In this document: positions 31,719 through 46,149 of the stretch, in pieces | Layout of the letters: every line of letters begins with the position of its first letter | Numbering within the stretch: the first letter of the stretch is position 1 | Assembly (NCBI GenBank): GCA_024180945.1 | Contig: JAKSGN010000005.1 | Location: 1,426,001-1,490,000 of the forward strand | Source of the DNA: Macrophomina tecta | Lineage: Eukaryota > Ascomycota > Dothideomycetes > Botryosphaeriales > Botryosphaeriaceae | DNA length: 64,000 nucleotides | Direction of reading: 5' to 3' | Notes under the pieces: generated by a model | What the model saw: only the letters and a program-made list of their open reading frames with translations | Database searches by the model: none | What the model was told of the DNA's origin: nothing | Translations under genes and position numbers: made by a program

Positions 31719-33295
31719 ATGACAGTTATAGCTCCTCTGGCATCGCGCTTCAATGCGCTGCGCAGTTATGCTGCCAATGCCGCTTGGGGCCCGTTGGTGA
31801 CTCTGTCGCGGAGTGCCGTCATGGCGGTCCTCACGCGCATGAGGCAGGGACGCCTGGATATTGTGGATGTTGATGGTGGGCAAACACTCTGCGGAAGAGC
31901 GGAGAACCCGGCTGGTACGCCGCGAACAACGCTCCGTGTGCACAAGGACGCGTTTTGGGTGCGCATGGCGCTCTTTGCAGACATGGTAGGCATCGAATCG
32001 ACTGCTGACAGCCAACGCGTAAATATCACGGCTAACAAAATGGGCAGGGCTTCGCAGAAAGCTACATGCTGGGCGAAGTGTCGTGTCCAGATCTGACTGC
32101 GTTTTTCGAGGTATGAGCTAGGATTCCCTGCCAGTAGGATATCCCCGAACTGACTTTATCCCCTCCAGCTCTTCATTCTAAATCGCGAAGACCTCTCCGA
32201 CGGTTCCACTTTAACCTCCTCGATCAGCTCAAATATTGCAGGCCTCGCCCGCGCCACGAACACACTCTCCAATGCTCGTCTGAATATTGCTGCGCACTAT
32301 GACATCAGCAATGGCATGTTCGCCGCATTCTTGTCCCCGGACATGACTTACTCGTGCCCCATTTGGCTCCCGAAATCGTCCCCGCTCTCCATTAATGAGA
32401 CATTGGAGGCGGCGCAGATGCGGAAACTGGATCGCTTTATTAACAATGCTCACCTCAAGTCAACGGACCATGTCCTGGAGATTGGTACCGGTTGGGGAAG
32501 TTTTGCCATTCGTGCTGTGCAGAGGACGGGCTGTCAGGTCACCAGCCTGACCCTGAGCACGGAGCAGAAGGAGCTCGCTGAGGAGCGCATCCGTGAGGCA
32601 GGCCTTGAGGACCGTATTAAGGTTCTTTTGTGCGATTACCGCGCGCTGCCCCCTCCCCAGAACCCCAATGGTGCATATGACAAGATCGTGAGCATTGAGA
32701 TGCTGGAGGCGGTAGGAAAGGAGTTCCTGGTCACGTACTTCGAATGTATAAACAGGCTTCTCAAGAAGAACGGTGGCATTGCGGTCTTCCAGTGTATCAC
32801 GATGCCTGAGACAGTGAGTCCAGACCCTGCATATCCCTCACCCAGCGAAGGGTGTCTTGGTTCACTGACAAAAACTCATCCTAACAGCGCTACGACGCCT
32901 ATGCCTCCTCTGATGACTTCATCCGCCGCTATATCTTCCCCGGCGGCCACCTCCCCACCGTCTCGCAGCTCGTCTCCTCCATCAACGCCGGTAGTCGCAA
33001 GACATTGATTGTCGACGATATCGAAAATATCGGCCCACATTATGCCAAGACGCTGCGTCTCTGGCGCGAAGAGTTCATGCGTAATTTCGAAGAGAAAATC
33101 AAGCCAGCGTTGCTGATCGAGAGCGAGAAGCGTGGGCAGCCGATGGGCAAAAAAGACGTTGAGACGTTCAAGAGGAAATGGGAATACTACTTCACGTATT
33201 GTGAGGCTGGGTTCCGCGCGAAGACGTTGGGAGATGTGATTATCACGGTGGGTAGGGAAGGTGCAGTGGAGATGATGGAGGATGTGCCATTGTAA
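31719..33295 (+). CDS. Cyclopropane-fatty-acyl-phospholipid synthase-like methyltransferase
   Basis: Four exons, 31719-31985, 32048-32110, 32169-32813 and 32888-33295, give 460 residues; introns are 62, 58 and 74 bp, all GT-AG. The N-terminal part (to about 130) carries FWVRMALFADMGFAESYMLGEVSCPDL across the first junction. The core has ISNGMFAAFLSPDMTYSCPIW and LEAAQMRKLDRFI, then the SAM motif VLEIGTGWGSFAI (about 212-224), SIEMLEAVG, and in the last exon YIFPGGHLP and YYFTYCEAGF. This is the architecture of the CFA/mycolic-acid cyclopropane synthase family, which methylates unsaturated fatty acyl chains of membrane lipids. Fungal members may alternatively act as sphingolipid or fatty-acid methyltransferases; the product here is not determinable. 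Confidence 0.87.
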
Positions 33296-34372
33296 ATAGA
33301 AGGGGCCTGTACACGTCGGGGGGATACATTGAGCGAGGGGACATAATTGGCTTAGAAGAATTTGATAGAGCGCAAGGCCCGCGGCCGTCGGAGTGCGGTA
33401 ACGCACATAATTTTTCCACTGTGTCACATGTCTCACATATGTTACCATGGGCGCGGCGTTTCTTTGCTTATGGGCATCTGGCAATAGCCCCCCAACTTAA
33501 TGTATGGCCCTCATCTCACCCTGTCAACTTCAAATCTTCTATGATGGATATCTACCCTCCTGTAAATCTTTCCATCAACTTTCGTCGCCCAATACCCGAA
33601 CTATATCTCGTACGAACCCGCAAACGATGCCAGAAACCCCTGAGCGACCTTGCCAACAAGAAGCCTTACGAACATCCAGGACAGGACTGCAATGTAAATA
33701 AACAGAGGGGAGATTTGAGCAAATCGATTCTCGCAGGTAAGTCATGGCCTCGAAAGGCTGGCACTCGTTGACCAGCTGAAACTGACGCTGAGGAAAAGGA
33801 CAGGTCTACCAGGCAGCAGTCTCCGTGAAACTTCGATGTGTCTGCCTTCTTCGTTCATACTTTAGTCGTTGCCTTAATTTGCCTTATCCGCTGCTACTTC
33901 ACGTTCCGCAGAGGCTGAATATCACTCGTACTCTCGCACTAGCAATGCTAGAACCACCATCACTTCCGGTCAAAATTCAGCTCGTTCCTGTAAATCCCCC
34001 ACTGACGCTCCAAACATTCATACCGGCGGTAAAAGGTGCGATCCCTGGCGCTCAAGGCTGAGTTAATTCGAGCCTTCTAAATTGTGGGAGCCGGTGTGGC
34101 TTGCGTCACATCGACATTCTGCTCTACCTTGCTTTGAGGGACCGACTGATGGTTGAGAGAGTACAAGCCTTGTTGAAGCTGGAATTTGGTGTTGCCTGTG
34201 TAACTTGCCCTGCGGGCTCTTCAGTTTCGTGGAACTAAAGGATAAGTATCGTAGTCCAGAGGCCTGAATATTTAATGGGTACAGCTTCTGTCCAAGGCTG
34301 ATCAAACGAGTCGTTTCTAAGCGACAGCTTTGGACTCAAAGCCACATTCTTCCGTCCGCGCCAACAGTCGAC
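33296..34372. other. Intergenic upstream of the large membrane protein
   Basis: About 1.1 kb with no coding region, repeat or RNA gene that I can support. Confidence 0.5.
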
Positions 34373-36691
34373 ATGGAGACCTACAACGCTACCAAAACGG
34401 AATCATATTACCGGATATACACCGGAGTGTGGACCAACTGGTCCCACGGGGCCGTATTCGGGAGCACACTCACCATTGACAGGCGTGATGGAGACCTTCT
34501 GATTGCGTTCATCGCCCTCTTCGTCACGATATTCGGCACTAGCTTTTGGAGGCTCGCTTGTTTTGCGTTACACAGCTTTTTCTCCTCCGAAGCTACACGA
34601 GATGGTATATACCATCAACGACAGGCTATCCTGCGGAATTCGGCCAATGGCGCCAATGGACTATGGCGTCTCGGACAGGCTCTGTGGGCATGGCGAAAAA
34701 GGGGCACGAACTCATTCCAGCGTATGGCTCCAGCCATTGCTCTCGCCGTCGTATGTCTATCTATCTTTGCGGTAGCTAGCGGGTTTTCATCCAGGGTGTC
34801 CACCAGCATGGGTAACGAAGTTTTGATACATAGCGACATGTTCGGGCTTACGGATGGTAGTAGCCTAACATGGCCGGTGTTCTTGCAAATCGCTTACCCA
34901 TACAGTTCCCGGACCTACAGGGCTTACTCAAACTACGCACAACAATGCTATACCAACGACACGAACCGTGCCAATTGCAACATTTTCGTCAAACCGAGAC
35001 TCCAGGCCACAGTCGACAGGAATGCACCTTGTCCATTTGATCGCGAGATATGCCGGAGTGCGGACCAAAATATCCTTCTGGACACCGGATTGCTTGACAC
35101 ACACGCTGACCTTGGGGCCAATATACGCCCAGATCAGCGCTTCTTCTACAGGAAAAAGGTTCACTGCGCACCGTTGAAAACAGAAGGCTTCAAAAAGGAA
35201 TATCCCGCGAAGGAGCAGCCTGGGATTGGATTTGGTATCACAAACTGGACGAAGCCGGCGCACACGAAGTACTTCTACGGCAACGGAGTCCTGGAAGAAG
35301 GCAATATTACATACGAATATAACACCAACATCCGGGACCCGTCATGGAAAGAGAAAACAGGGTCGTCGTATTACACTCTAGGGTGAGCTACGTTGCACGC
35401 AAATGCCAGTATTCCGCGCTGACAGTCTCTGAAAGGACACGCCACTTTTATGGTGTTAACAGCACCATCTATCCGTGGTCGGAATTCATGCCAATTAATC
35501 CCTTGCGTCGAGTGGACGCGGACGGTCTCTTAGTCTTCCTCTCAGCGAATGATATTTACTACAGCGCGGAAGTAGACGACCCCTGGTATTCGGCGCATCG
35601 ACCCTATGTTTATTCAGATATGCGGCCTGAGGCTGGGCGAGATCTTCCCCAGAACACGTCAAATTTGATGTACTACCGTGACGAGCCGGCCTCCGTCCTC
35701 GGATGCGCGATGCAAGAGCAGCTCTGCAACCCCAGGCTGCCCGAGAAGAGCCGCTGCACGCCCCTGAGCGGAGGATTAGATAGAAACCAGAACGCGGCCA
35801 GGATTGTCCGTAACAGGGAAGAATCCTTGGCATTGGCGTGGCAGCTTGAGCTGCTCCTCTCCTCAGTCTCTCTCGCGGATATCCTGCAGACCCTTGGAGA
35901 CGACTCTCTGACATCGGTGTACAGTCTCTTCCGCGGAACCCAGCCGCGGCTGCCGAGCAACCAATGGCAACTCGACGTCGAACGCTGGCATTCGATCATG
36001 CTCGCCTCACTTCAGGGGCAGGCCGTGGACATTGCGGAAGGGCCCGTCGAGCCTGAATTGCGGGCAGAGACGCAGAAACCTAGGAACAAGAGAGAAAGAG
36101 AGCTCTGCCGTCGACAGGCAAGTCCCCTGCCATGCCCATCGTCCTATCTCTCCCCACCATCCCCTCAAATCCAGAAACCAGCATTCCCAGAGGAGTCGAC
36201 TAAATCGACATACCCGTTTCCAGCGCATCCTCTCCACCGCGCACTCCAACTTCTCCGTCTTCTTCCTCGCCCTCATCTTCGCGACCGGCGGCCTCGTCAT
36301 TCTGCTCTCCTGGACCGTCGAGCCGCTCGTCGGCTTCCTCCAAAAGCGCCGCGGCCTCGACGCCCACACCCGCCTCGAGTGGTGCACGAACGAGACGCTC
36401 CAGCTGCAGCGCCTCGCGCACGAGGAACTGGGCATGGGCCGCTGGCAGCGCTGCGCCGACGAGGTGCCCGTCACCGGGAAGGGCGAGATGCTGGCCGTGC
36501 TGGATCTGTCGGATCTGAAGCATCCGCGGCTGTGCGCGCGGCCGCGTGGGTGGGAGGAGGGGGCGGCTGGTGCGCGGGAGGTGAAGGAGAGCAGCAGAGA
36601 GGGGAGGAGCGTGGAGGGGAAGGACGATGACGCGAAGGAGCCCGCGGAGCGGCGTGTCGCCGTTGAGCCTGCGTGTCCCGCGAGGCCTTGA
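34373..36691 (+). CDS. Large fungal-specific integral membrane protein, unknown function
   Basis: Three exons, 34373-35382, 35436-36117 and 36224-36691, give 719 residues. Intron 1 is 53 bp, GT-AG. Intron 2 (106 bp) uses a GC donor in strong context (CAG|GCAAGT) and an ordinary CAG acceptor; it joins LCRRQ to RILSTAHSNFSVF, the usual sequence of this family. Transmembrane segments lie at about 41-66, 119-139 and 574-594. Between the second and third is a long, cysteine- and sequon-containing domain, probably extracellular or lumenal. The C-terminus after 594 is cytoplasmic-looking, with a conserved EWCTNETLQLQRLAHEELGMG segment and an acidic/basic tail. Proteins of this layout are common and uncharacterised in Pezizomycotina. 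No enzymatic motif is seen. Confidence 0.8.
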
Positions 36692-36887
36692 CGAGGACGA
36701 GACGATCTGCGCAGCTGCTGTGGCCGTGGCTCCGAGTGGCATATCAAACAAGGGTAGCGTAGGACACATGGTTTGAAGCGCTCATGTAATGTAAGTCGCT
36801 CTGATGAAAGATGAATAACTGTCTGGGGTATCTTAACTTTTGTTCGTCCAAAAACGCCGTCCAAGATGCTTCTTCAGTGATCAGGTC

Positions 36888-36905
36888 TTTTTTTTTTTTT
36901 TTTTT
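36888..36905. repeat. Poly-T tract between convergent genes
   Basis: Run of about 18 T in the short convergent gap before the REX4 stop. Confidence 0.7.
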
Positions 36906-36920
36906 AACCATTCCCCTCAC

Positions 36921-37910
36921 TCATTTCTTGCCCTTCTTTTTCTTCTTCTTCGTGGCCGGGCTGCCGGCGCCGGCGCCTTCCGCCTTCGGCCTCCCCCATT
37001 TCTTCGCATGCTCGTTCTCGAACGCATCCTTCTCCCGCCTGAAGAGCAGCATCGTCGCCCGCGCATCCTCCACACTCGAATGCTGCCCGCCCTGAATCTC
37101 CACGCCCAAGAACTCCTTCGCCAGCTTCTTCAGCGCCGGGGCGCGGCCCATACTCAGCTTCCTGAACGCCGGATGGCGCGAGGTGTCACGGATGTCGCGC
37201 TTCGGGTGCGGCAGCATCAGCGCGCTCAGGTCGTTCTTGATGGCGTGGCCGACCAGTATGCGGCCCTCCAGCAGGCCCGCCACGTCGCGCTGCACCTCGG
37301 CGAAGTCGCGCGCATGGCCTGGGCGGAGCAGGGCCGGCGTGATGCCCGAGACGGCGGTGCGGTAGTCGGTCACGGGCAGCTTGGGCAGCACGTACGAGTC
37401 GTAGAGCTGTGCGCCGTGGTAATCGACGATGGAGACGCGCGCCAGCTGCGAGTCTTGGTCGGGCGTCGGCCCCACGCCAACCATCTCACAGTCGAGCGCG
37501 ATGTATTTGCCGGGCGTGATGTTCGGAGTGAGGCCGGCGTTGGGCACGTCTGAGGCGTTGGTCGTAGTGGTGGGGAGGGTGGCCGTGGAGCGGGAGGGTA
37601 GGTTGTATGCTGCGGCGACGTCGGCGACAGGAATGTCGTGGTCTTCGGCGAAGAGCGCGAGGGTTGCGGAAGGGGGAGCGGTGGAGGAGGGCCTGTTATC
37701 TTGCTCGGTGGAGAGTAACGAGCCCATTTTGCGCTTCGTCGAAAGGTCTTTTGATTTGGTGGAGGTTGGCTTGGCCCGCTTGGTGACCTTGTACGAATTC
37801 TCCTTGGGGCTCTTGCGCTTCAAGGTGGGCTTTTTGTCGTTGGTGTTGTTGCTGCTCTTCAGCTTCTGTTGGAGCTTCTTCCAGTTGCTGGAGAGGTCCT
37901 TGAGGTCCAT
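36921..37910 (-). CDS. REX4: RNA exonuclease 4 (DEDDh 3'-5' exonuclease)
   Basis: Single exon, 329 residues from ATG 37910. The same frame stays open for 191 codons upstream, but that stretch does not look like this protein and runs into the ESA1 5' region. The N-terminal 120 residues are basic (KRKSPKENSYKVTKRAK and similar), suiting a nucleolar protein. The exonuclease domain starts with KYIALDCEMVGVG (first D and E of DEDD), has LVGHAIKNDLSAL with its Asp, and ends with GGQHSSVEDARATMLLF (His and Asp). A Lys-rich tail closes the protein. Yeast Rex4 acts in rRNA processing. It is head to head with ESA1. Confidence 0.9.
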   Translation of the reverse strand: MDLKDLSSNWKKLQQKLKSSNNTNDKKPTLKRKSPKENSYKVTKRAKPTSTKSKDLSTKRKMGSLLSTEQDNRPSSTAPPSATLALFAEDHDIPVADVAAAYNLPSRSTATLPTTTTNASDVPNAGLTPNITPGKYIALDCEMVGVGPTPDQDSQLARVSIVDYHGAQLYDSYVLPKLPVTDYRTAVSGITPALLRPGHARDFAEVQRDVAGLLEGRILVGHAIKNDLSALMLPHPKRDIRDTSRHPAFRKLSMGRAPALKKLAKEFLGVEIQGGQHSSVEDARATMLLFRREKDAFENEHAKKWGRPKAEGAGAGSPATKKKKKKGKK

Positions 37911-38276
37911 CGTCCGCGAACACTGCCGTTGCAGGGCGGGAGAGGCAATGGATGAGGGCTGCGCAATTGGAGACTTGTCAGGCGAGGTGGAGGAAGTCTC
38001 GTGGCGGCAGCTGGACGCAGGGTTCGAAAGGCAAGGGTGCTGGCGTTCCCAAGCCACGGCCTCGAAACTTTTCGACGGGGAGGATATTTCGAGACCACGT
38101 GCCAAGGCCCCAACGCGCCGACTCGCCGATCGCCACCGGAAGAGTGCCGTCTGCCGCTCCACGGTCGCGCTTTCACGGTCGCGTTTCATCACCAGCATCG
38201 CGACAACGAGCGACCGCATCCTCGCAACCTCATCGCCATAATCTTTGGCTCCGATCGCACAGCTTTGTGTTGCTGC
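37911..38276. promoter_or_regulatory. Bidirectional promoter region REX4/ESA1
   Basis: Only 366 bp separate the two divergent start codons, so both promoters and 5' leaders must share it. I see no clear TATA box. Confidence 0.6.
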
Positions 38277-40929
<2,653 letters not shown>

Positions 40930-42670
40930 ATGATCGCCGACGTCATCCATGTCATAAAAACTCAGGCCTTCGAACACCCCTTACGCTCCGCTATCTTTGC
41001 CCCGATCATCCTCTTGCTGGCTTATGTCGTCTCTACCGAAGTCACCCGGCTACGTTCCCGCATTCCGGCATTCGCTGGCCCACCCGGCCTGCCTATAGTC
41101 GGCAATATTCACCAGATCAGGGTCAACGCCGCTGAGCAGTATCGATTATGGAGTAAGAAGTACGGCCCAGTTTACCAGATCCAGCTCGGGAACGTCCCGG
41201 TTATTGTTGTCAACACCGCGGCAGCAGCTCGCGACCTCTTTGGCAAGAATAGCCAGGCACTATCAAGCCGTCCTGTCTTCCATACCTTCCACAAAGTTGT
41301 CAGTAACACTGCGGGTACCACCATCGGCACCAGTCCCTTCAACGAAAGCCTCAAACGTCGCCGCAAGGGTGCCGCCTCAGCTCTCAACAAGCCCAGCATC
41401 GCCACATACATCGACCACTTGGACCGTGAGACACGCGACTTCGTGAAGGAGGGCTTGGAGTATGGCTCGGGTGGCTCAGCAGGTGTGGATCCCATGCCCA
41501 TGATTCAACGGTTGAGCCTGTCGCTATCCCTTACTCTCAACTGGGGCACTCGCCTGGGGTCCCGCGATGATCCGCTGTTCGCCGAGATCACTGAAGTCGA
41601 AGAGGATATCTCCCGTTTCCGCAGCACCACCGGCAATCTGCAAGACTACATTTCCATCCTCCGCCTCAACCCCTTCGATTCCTGGGCCAAAAAGCGCAGC
41701 AAGGAAGTCCGCAATCGCCGCGATGTCTACCTGAACCGCCTCAATGCCGACCTCGACAAGCGCATGGCCCAAGGCACCCACAAGCCCTGCATCCAGGCTA
41801 ACGTCATCCTCGATAAGGAGGCATCCCTAAACAAAGAGGAGCTTACCTCTATTTCTCTGACTATGCTTTCGGGCGGCCTCGACACCATCACCACCCTCGT
41901 CCAGTGGAGCGTCGGTCTACTCGCTCAACGGCCCGATATTCAAGCCAAGGCCATCACCGAAATCAGGAAGGTGTACCCTGCTGATGCAGACCCTCTGTGC
42001 GACCCGCTGGACGAGGGCAAAGTCGAGTACATCTCCGCCCTCGTGCGGGAGTGCCTGCGCTACTTTTGCGTACTGCGACTGGCCCTGCCCCGGGCGACCG
42101 TCAAGGACGTGTACTACGAGGGCAAGCTGATTCCCGCCGGTACAACGATATTCCTGAATGCATGGGCATGCAACATGGGTAAGTGCATCTTTATCATCCT
42201 CCCACCTTCACCTTCATCCTCCTGCGGCAAGCGAATCAACTAGCTAACATGCGATCTCACCCCAAACAGACCCGGATGTCTGGACCGACCCCTTCACCTT
42301 CCGCCCGGAGCGCTGGCTCGAGCAGCCCGACGCTCCGCTCTTCACGTACGGCCTCGGCTACCGCATGTGCGCCGGCTCGCTGCTGGCTAACCGCGAGCTC
42401 TACCTCATCTTCCTGCGCACCATCAATTCGTTCGACATTCGCGCCGAGCCGACCAGCGAGAAGAGCACCGATCAGGTAGTGCTCGATCCTCACGGCCACC
42501 CTGTGCCGTGGGCTAGGGATGTTGACGTACATCCGGTGACGGGCAGCGCTGATCCGACGAGCTTGGTTACGATGAGTAGACACTTCAAGGTCGTTTTTAA
42601 GCCGAGGGATGCGGGAAGGCTGAAGGAGGCGATTGAGAGGAATGAGAGGGAGAAGGGATCGGGCGATTGA
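40930..42670 (+). CDS. Cytochrome P450, CYP504-like (phenylacetate hydroxylase type)
   Basis: Two exons, 40930-42178 and 42270-42670, with a 91-bp intron, give 549 residues. The start is ATG 40930; the frame extends upstream without an ATG. A membrane anchor lies at about 20-37, followed by the Pro-rich AGPPGLPIVGNIHQI. The oxygen-binding helix is MLSGGLDTITT, the K-helix ExxR is ECLR, and the haem loop is FTYGLGYRMCAGSLLANREL with Cys450. The GxGxRMC form of the haem loop, plus IGTSPFNESLKRRRKGAASALN, is characteristic of CYP504 enzymes such as PhacA, which 2-hydroxylates phenylacetate on the way to homogentisate. Exact substrate is inference. No other phenylacetate or homogentisate genes are in the window. 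Confidence 0.85.
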
Positions 42671-43737
42671 GGGAATGATGGGATAGTGTGCTAAATGAGA
42701 AAGCAGTGCTCGGGCATTAGGCTAATGGAATGGTGCGGTGAGGTTTCGTCGAAGTTGGGAGGTGATGGTTGATTTGCTGAATGATGCTGACGTAGAGAGG
42801 CAGAGAAACCTCTCGGAGAGAAAAGCTCAAATATACTTTTATCATTACCTTTGCGACACTCGAGCAAGAATGCATAACCCAGACGAGCGCAGTTCTGCGA
42901 ATGCTAGTCGGTTCTGGTGCTTCCACAGCCTCATCGCGCCCTTTACGGCCCTGTGTGTTTCTGGATGAAGTTTGATTTCTGACTGTTCCTTTTTGCGGAC
43001 AGGCTTACGCTGTTCTCTGCATTCTGATGCGTCCGCTTCATCGATGTTTCCGTACTTAACCGAATTTATCGGTACACAGGGCCGAAAGCTTCTTGGGGCG
43101 TAGGCCAGGTTCACATCATGGTCCAGATTTTCTTAATTGTGCTGTTAAGACAATAGAGCCGGGATATGTGACGGTCCATGAAGTTTATCTAGCCCCTGTC
43201 CTCGAAGAGCGCCCGCTTTCAATGAGATCCTTCATCATATTTTCTTGCAATTGCAGAAGATATTTGAAGATTGGTATCACCTTACAGAAACAATCTTGAA
43301 CGGGCTGTCTCATATTGACTCGCCCAACAGAAAACGCCACAAGAGTGGCCCGCCAACGCCCCTTCCGTCGTCGCCAAATGCTTCCGAGAAGATAAGCCTC
43401 CATCAGCAACAGCGGTCGGATTCCTGGGCCTATGCTACCTCGTCTCATCCCCCTGCATTCGTGAGCGGACTCACATCCGATCAATTCTAACCTCGCTTCC
43501 GAGCGCTGCATTCTCCAACAATTCTACAAAGCCTATTCAGATGAATAGGATCGAACGTCAATAAGAAAATATCGCCATGCATACACGCCGTGGCACCGGA
43601 GCCAAAAGCCTACATCCAAGGCGCCAAATCCCAATACTTTGGCACGTAGATGCGTACATATATATATATATTATATAGACTCATCGTTGCCCCACCACTG
43701 CCACAGCAATCTCTTTCACTCTACGGACAATTTCGCC
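42671..43737. other. Intergenic between the P450 and the first sugar porter
   Basis: About 1.07 kb with a TA-rich element near its end (separate entry). No gene is supported. Confidence 0.5.
43657..43677 (+). promoter_or_regulatory. TA-repeat / TATA-like element before the sugar porter
   Basis: Alternating TA sequence ending about 60 bp before ATG 43738. It could serve as a TATA region, or be a simple TA microsatellite. Confidence 0.4.
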
Positions 43738-45756
43738 ATGCCCGTCACACGCCATGTCTCCTTTCTCAGCCCCCAGAGCCGCGCCGCCAAGCCCGGCGTC
43801 GTCGACAACGCGTCGCTCGCCCGCATCGAGGCCCCTGTCACCGCGAAGGCGTACATGCTGTGCGCTTTCGCGGCCTTTGGTGGCATACTGTTCGGCTACG
43901 ACTCGGGCTACATATCGGGCGTACTGGCCATGTCGTGGTGCGTCCATCTGACCAACCAAAAAAATAAAAATAAAAAAAAAAACATAAAACTCAGGTCCCC
44001 AAACTACCCCCCGCGTCTCGTCGTCATCCTCATACGCGGAGAATAGACAATGGAAAGCTAATAGTAATGACAGGTTCAAGCTCGAATTCGGCCACCCCAG
44101 CTCCACCGACGAGAGCGCCTTCGAAGGCTACCTCTACCACACGTGGGAGAAGTCGCTGATCACGTCCATCCTGTCGGCGGGCACTTTTTGCGGCGCGCTG
44201 ATCGCGGGAGTGCTGGGCGACTGGGCGGGCCGGCGCGCGACGGTGATTCTCGGGTGCGCGGTGTTCGGCGTCGGCGTGGCGCTGCAGGTCGCGGCGACGG
44301 GGCTGGCGCTGCTGGTGTCGGGACGGCTGGTGGCGGGCGTTGGGGTCGGGTTTGTCTCCGCGGTCATTATTCTGTGAGTTTTTTTTCCTCTTTTGGCTCC
44401 GCTCTTCTGTGTTGCTCCTGAGCCCTGGGCTGATGGCCTTTTCAAAGGTATATGTCTGAGATCGCGCCAAAGGCCGTCAGGGGCGCCATTGTTTCTGGGT
44501 ATCAGTGGGCGATTACGTTGGGTATCTGCTTGCTGCGTGTGTTACCTACAGCACGGCGGACCGGATGGACTCGGGGTCCTACCGCATTCCGATCGGGATT
44601 CAGTTCCTGTGGGCAATCATTCTGGGGACGGGACTGTTCTTGCTGCCGGAGTCGCCGCGGTACTACGTGAAAGAAGACAGGATTGAGGACGCGGCGAGAG
44701 CTCTGAGCAGAATACGCGGTCAGCCGACGGGGTCTGAGTACATCCAGGCGGAGCTGGTAGCCAGTCACCGAATGGAGCAGAGTGGAGGGGGCTGGATTGA
44801 CTGCTTCAGGGGCGGGTGGAGGCCGAGTGGGAACTTGAGGCGTGTGTTACTGGGCGTAATGCTGCAGATGTGGCAGCAGCTGACCGGTATCAACTTTATT
44901 TGTGAGTATTATTCCCCTCTGATGCTCCTCATCGCTGCTCTGGATTTGGCTGAGTGGGCCACCTTCAGTCTTCTACGGCACAACCTTCTTTCAGCAAGCC
45001 GGTATTGACTCCCCATTCGTTATCAACATTATCACCAACGCCGTCAATGTTGCTTCGACTCCATTGTCTGTTTGGATCATCGAGAAGCTTGGCCGACGCA
45101 CGGTGCTCATCAGCGGCGCCCTCGGCATGCTGATGTGCGAGTTCGTTGTCGCTGCTGTCGGCGTCTCGAGCCCTGGAGAAGACAATGTTGTGCTCATTGC
45201 CTTTGTGTGCTTGTATATCTTCTTCTTCGCCACAAGTTGGGGGCCCGCGGCGTGGGTCATCATCGGTGAGATATTCCCGCTGCCCATCCGGTCCAAGGGT
45301 GTGGCGCTATCCACTGCCTCGAACTGGTTCTGGAACTGGGTAAGACTTGGCCCTTCTGAAGACTCTTGGAAAGTCCTGCCCGTTAATGTGTTGTTCGCAT
45401 AGCTCCTTGCATTCATCACGCCTTATATCATCGACGAGCAATATGGGAACCTCGGCGTAAAAGTCTTCTTTATTTGGGGCAGCACGTGCACGCTGTGCGC
45501 AGTCTTTGCGTACTTCATGGTGCCGGAGACGAAAGGATTATCGCTTGAGCAAGTGGACCAAATGCTGGAGGAGACAACGCCGGCAACCTCATCTACCTGG
45601 GTGCCACGTTACACTTACGCAGATGCGTCGGCCAGGGCGGAAGTGGCCAGGGCGACGGGCGGCTTCAGGGAACGTGGCTCGGATGCATCGCAGGCCGGAA
45701 TTGGGGACGGGATGGAGTTCCAAGGCTTCAGTACCATTGTTGAGGATAAGCGTTGA
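43738..45756 (+). pseudogene. MFS hexose transporter (sugar porter) with a one-base frameshift
   Basis: Five exons can be placed: 43738-43937, 44074-44373, 44448-44901, 44969-45339 and 45403-45756. Sugar-porter motifs are GGILFGYDSGYISG, GDWAGRRATV, the start of TM4 as YMSEIAPKAVRGAIVSGYQW, LPESPRYYV, QLTGINFIF, WGPAAWVIIGEIFPLPIRSKG and PETKGLSLEQVD. Within exon 3, homology runs in one frame up to ITLG (about 44523) and resumes in another frame as LLAACVTYSTADRMDSGSYR from about 44526. Summed exon length is one short of a multiple of three, so one base is missing near 44524-44526. No intron can explain it. Either the allele is a recent pseudogene or the assembly has an error; everything else is intact for a roughly 559-residue hexose transporter. 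Confidence 0.75.
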
Positions 45757-46149
45757 GTAGCTCCGGTGAAGTCGTGGATGCTTTGTTGGTTTGGATGAAA
45801 GAGCTTCAGTCGCGCGGACTTTTGTCTGCTGAAAATTTGTCTATGCAATCTTACACTTATTTCAAGAATTTACCGTTTCCAAAAGCTTAATTCGATGCTC
45901 AGAGCTTTTGAAGTTTTCTTACACGTTCAATTCCTGTGTCTACTAGTTGGGTCGGCTTCCATGCGATGGAATTCTTGGGTTCGGATCACATATGGAGGTC
46001 AGTCGTGATAGATAATGAACAATGCCTATTGTGTAAATCTGACCTTTCAAGGTTGATCGTGTACAACTTTGGTATACCAGGCGTTCAAGTAGCGGAAGGA
46101 AGAGCTACGACCCCCTCCTTATCCGACGGCCTTCCCACGACCATCCAAG
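45757..46149. other. Short intergenic region
   Basis: A/T-rich 3' flank of the sugar porter; nothing recognised. Confidence 0.4.
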
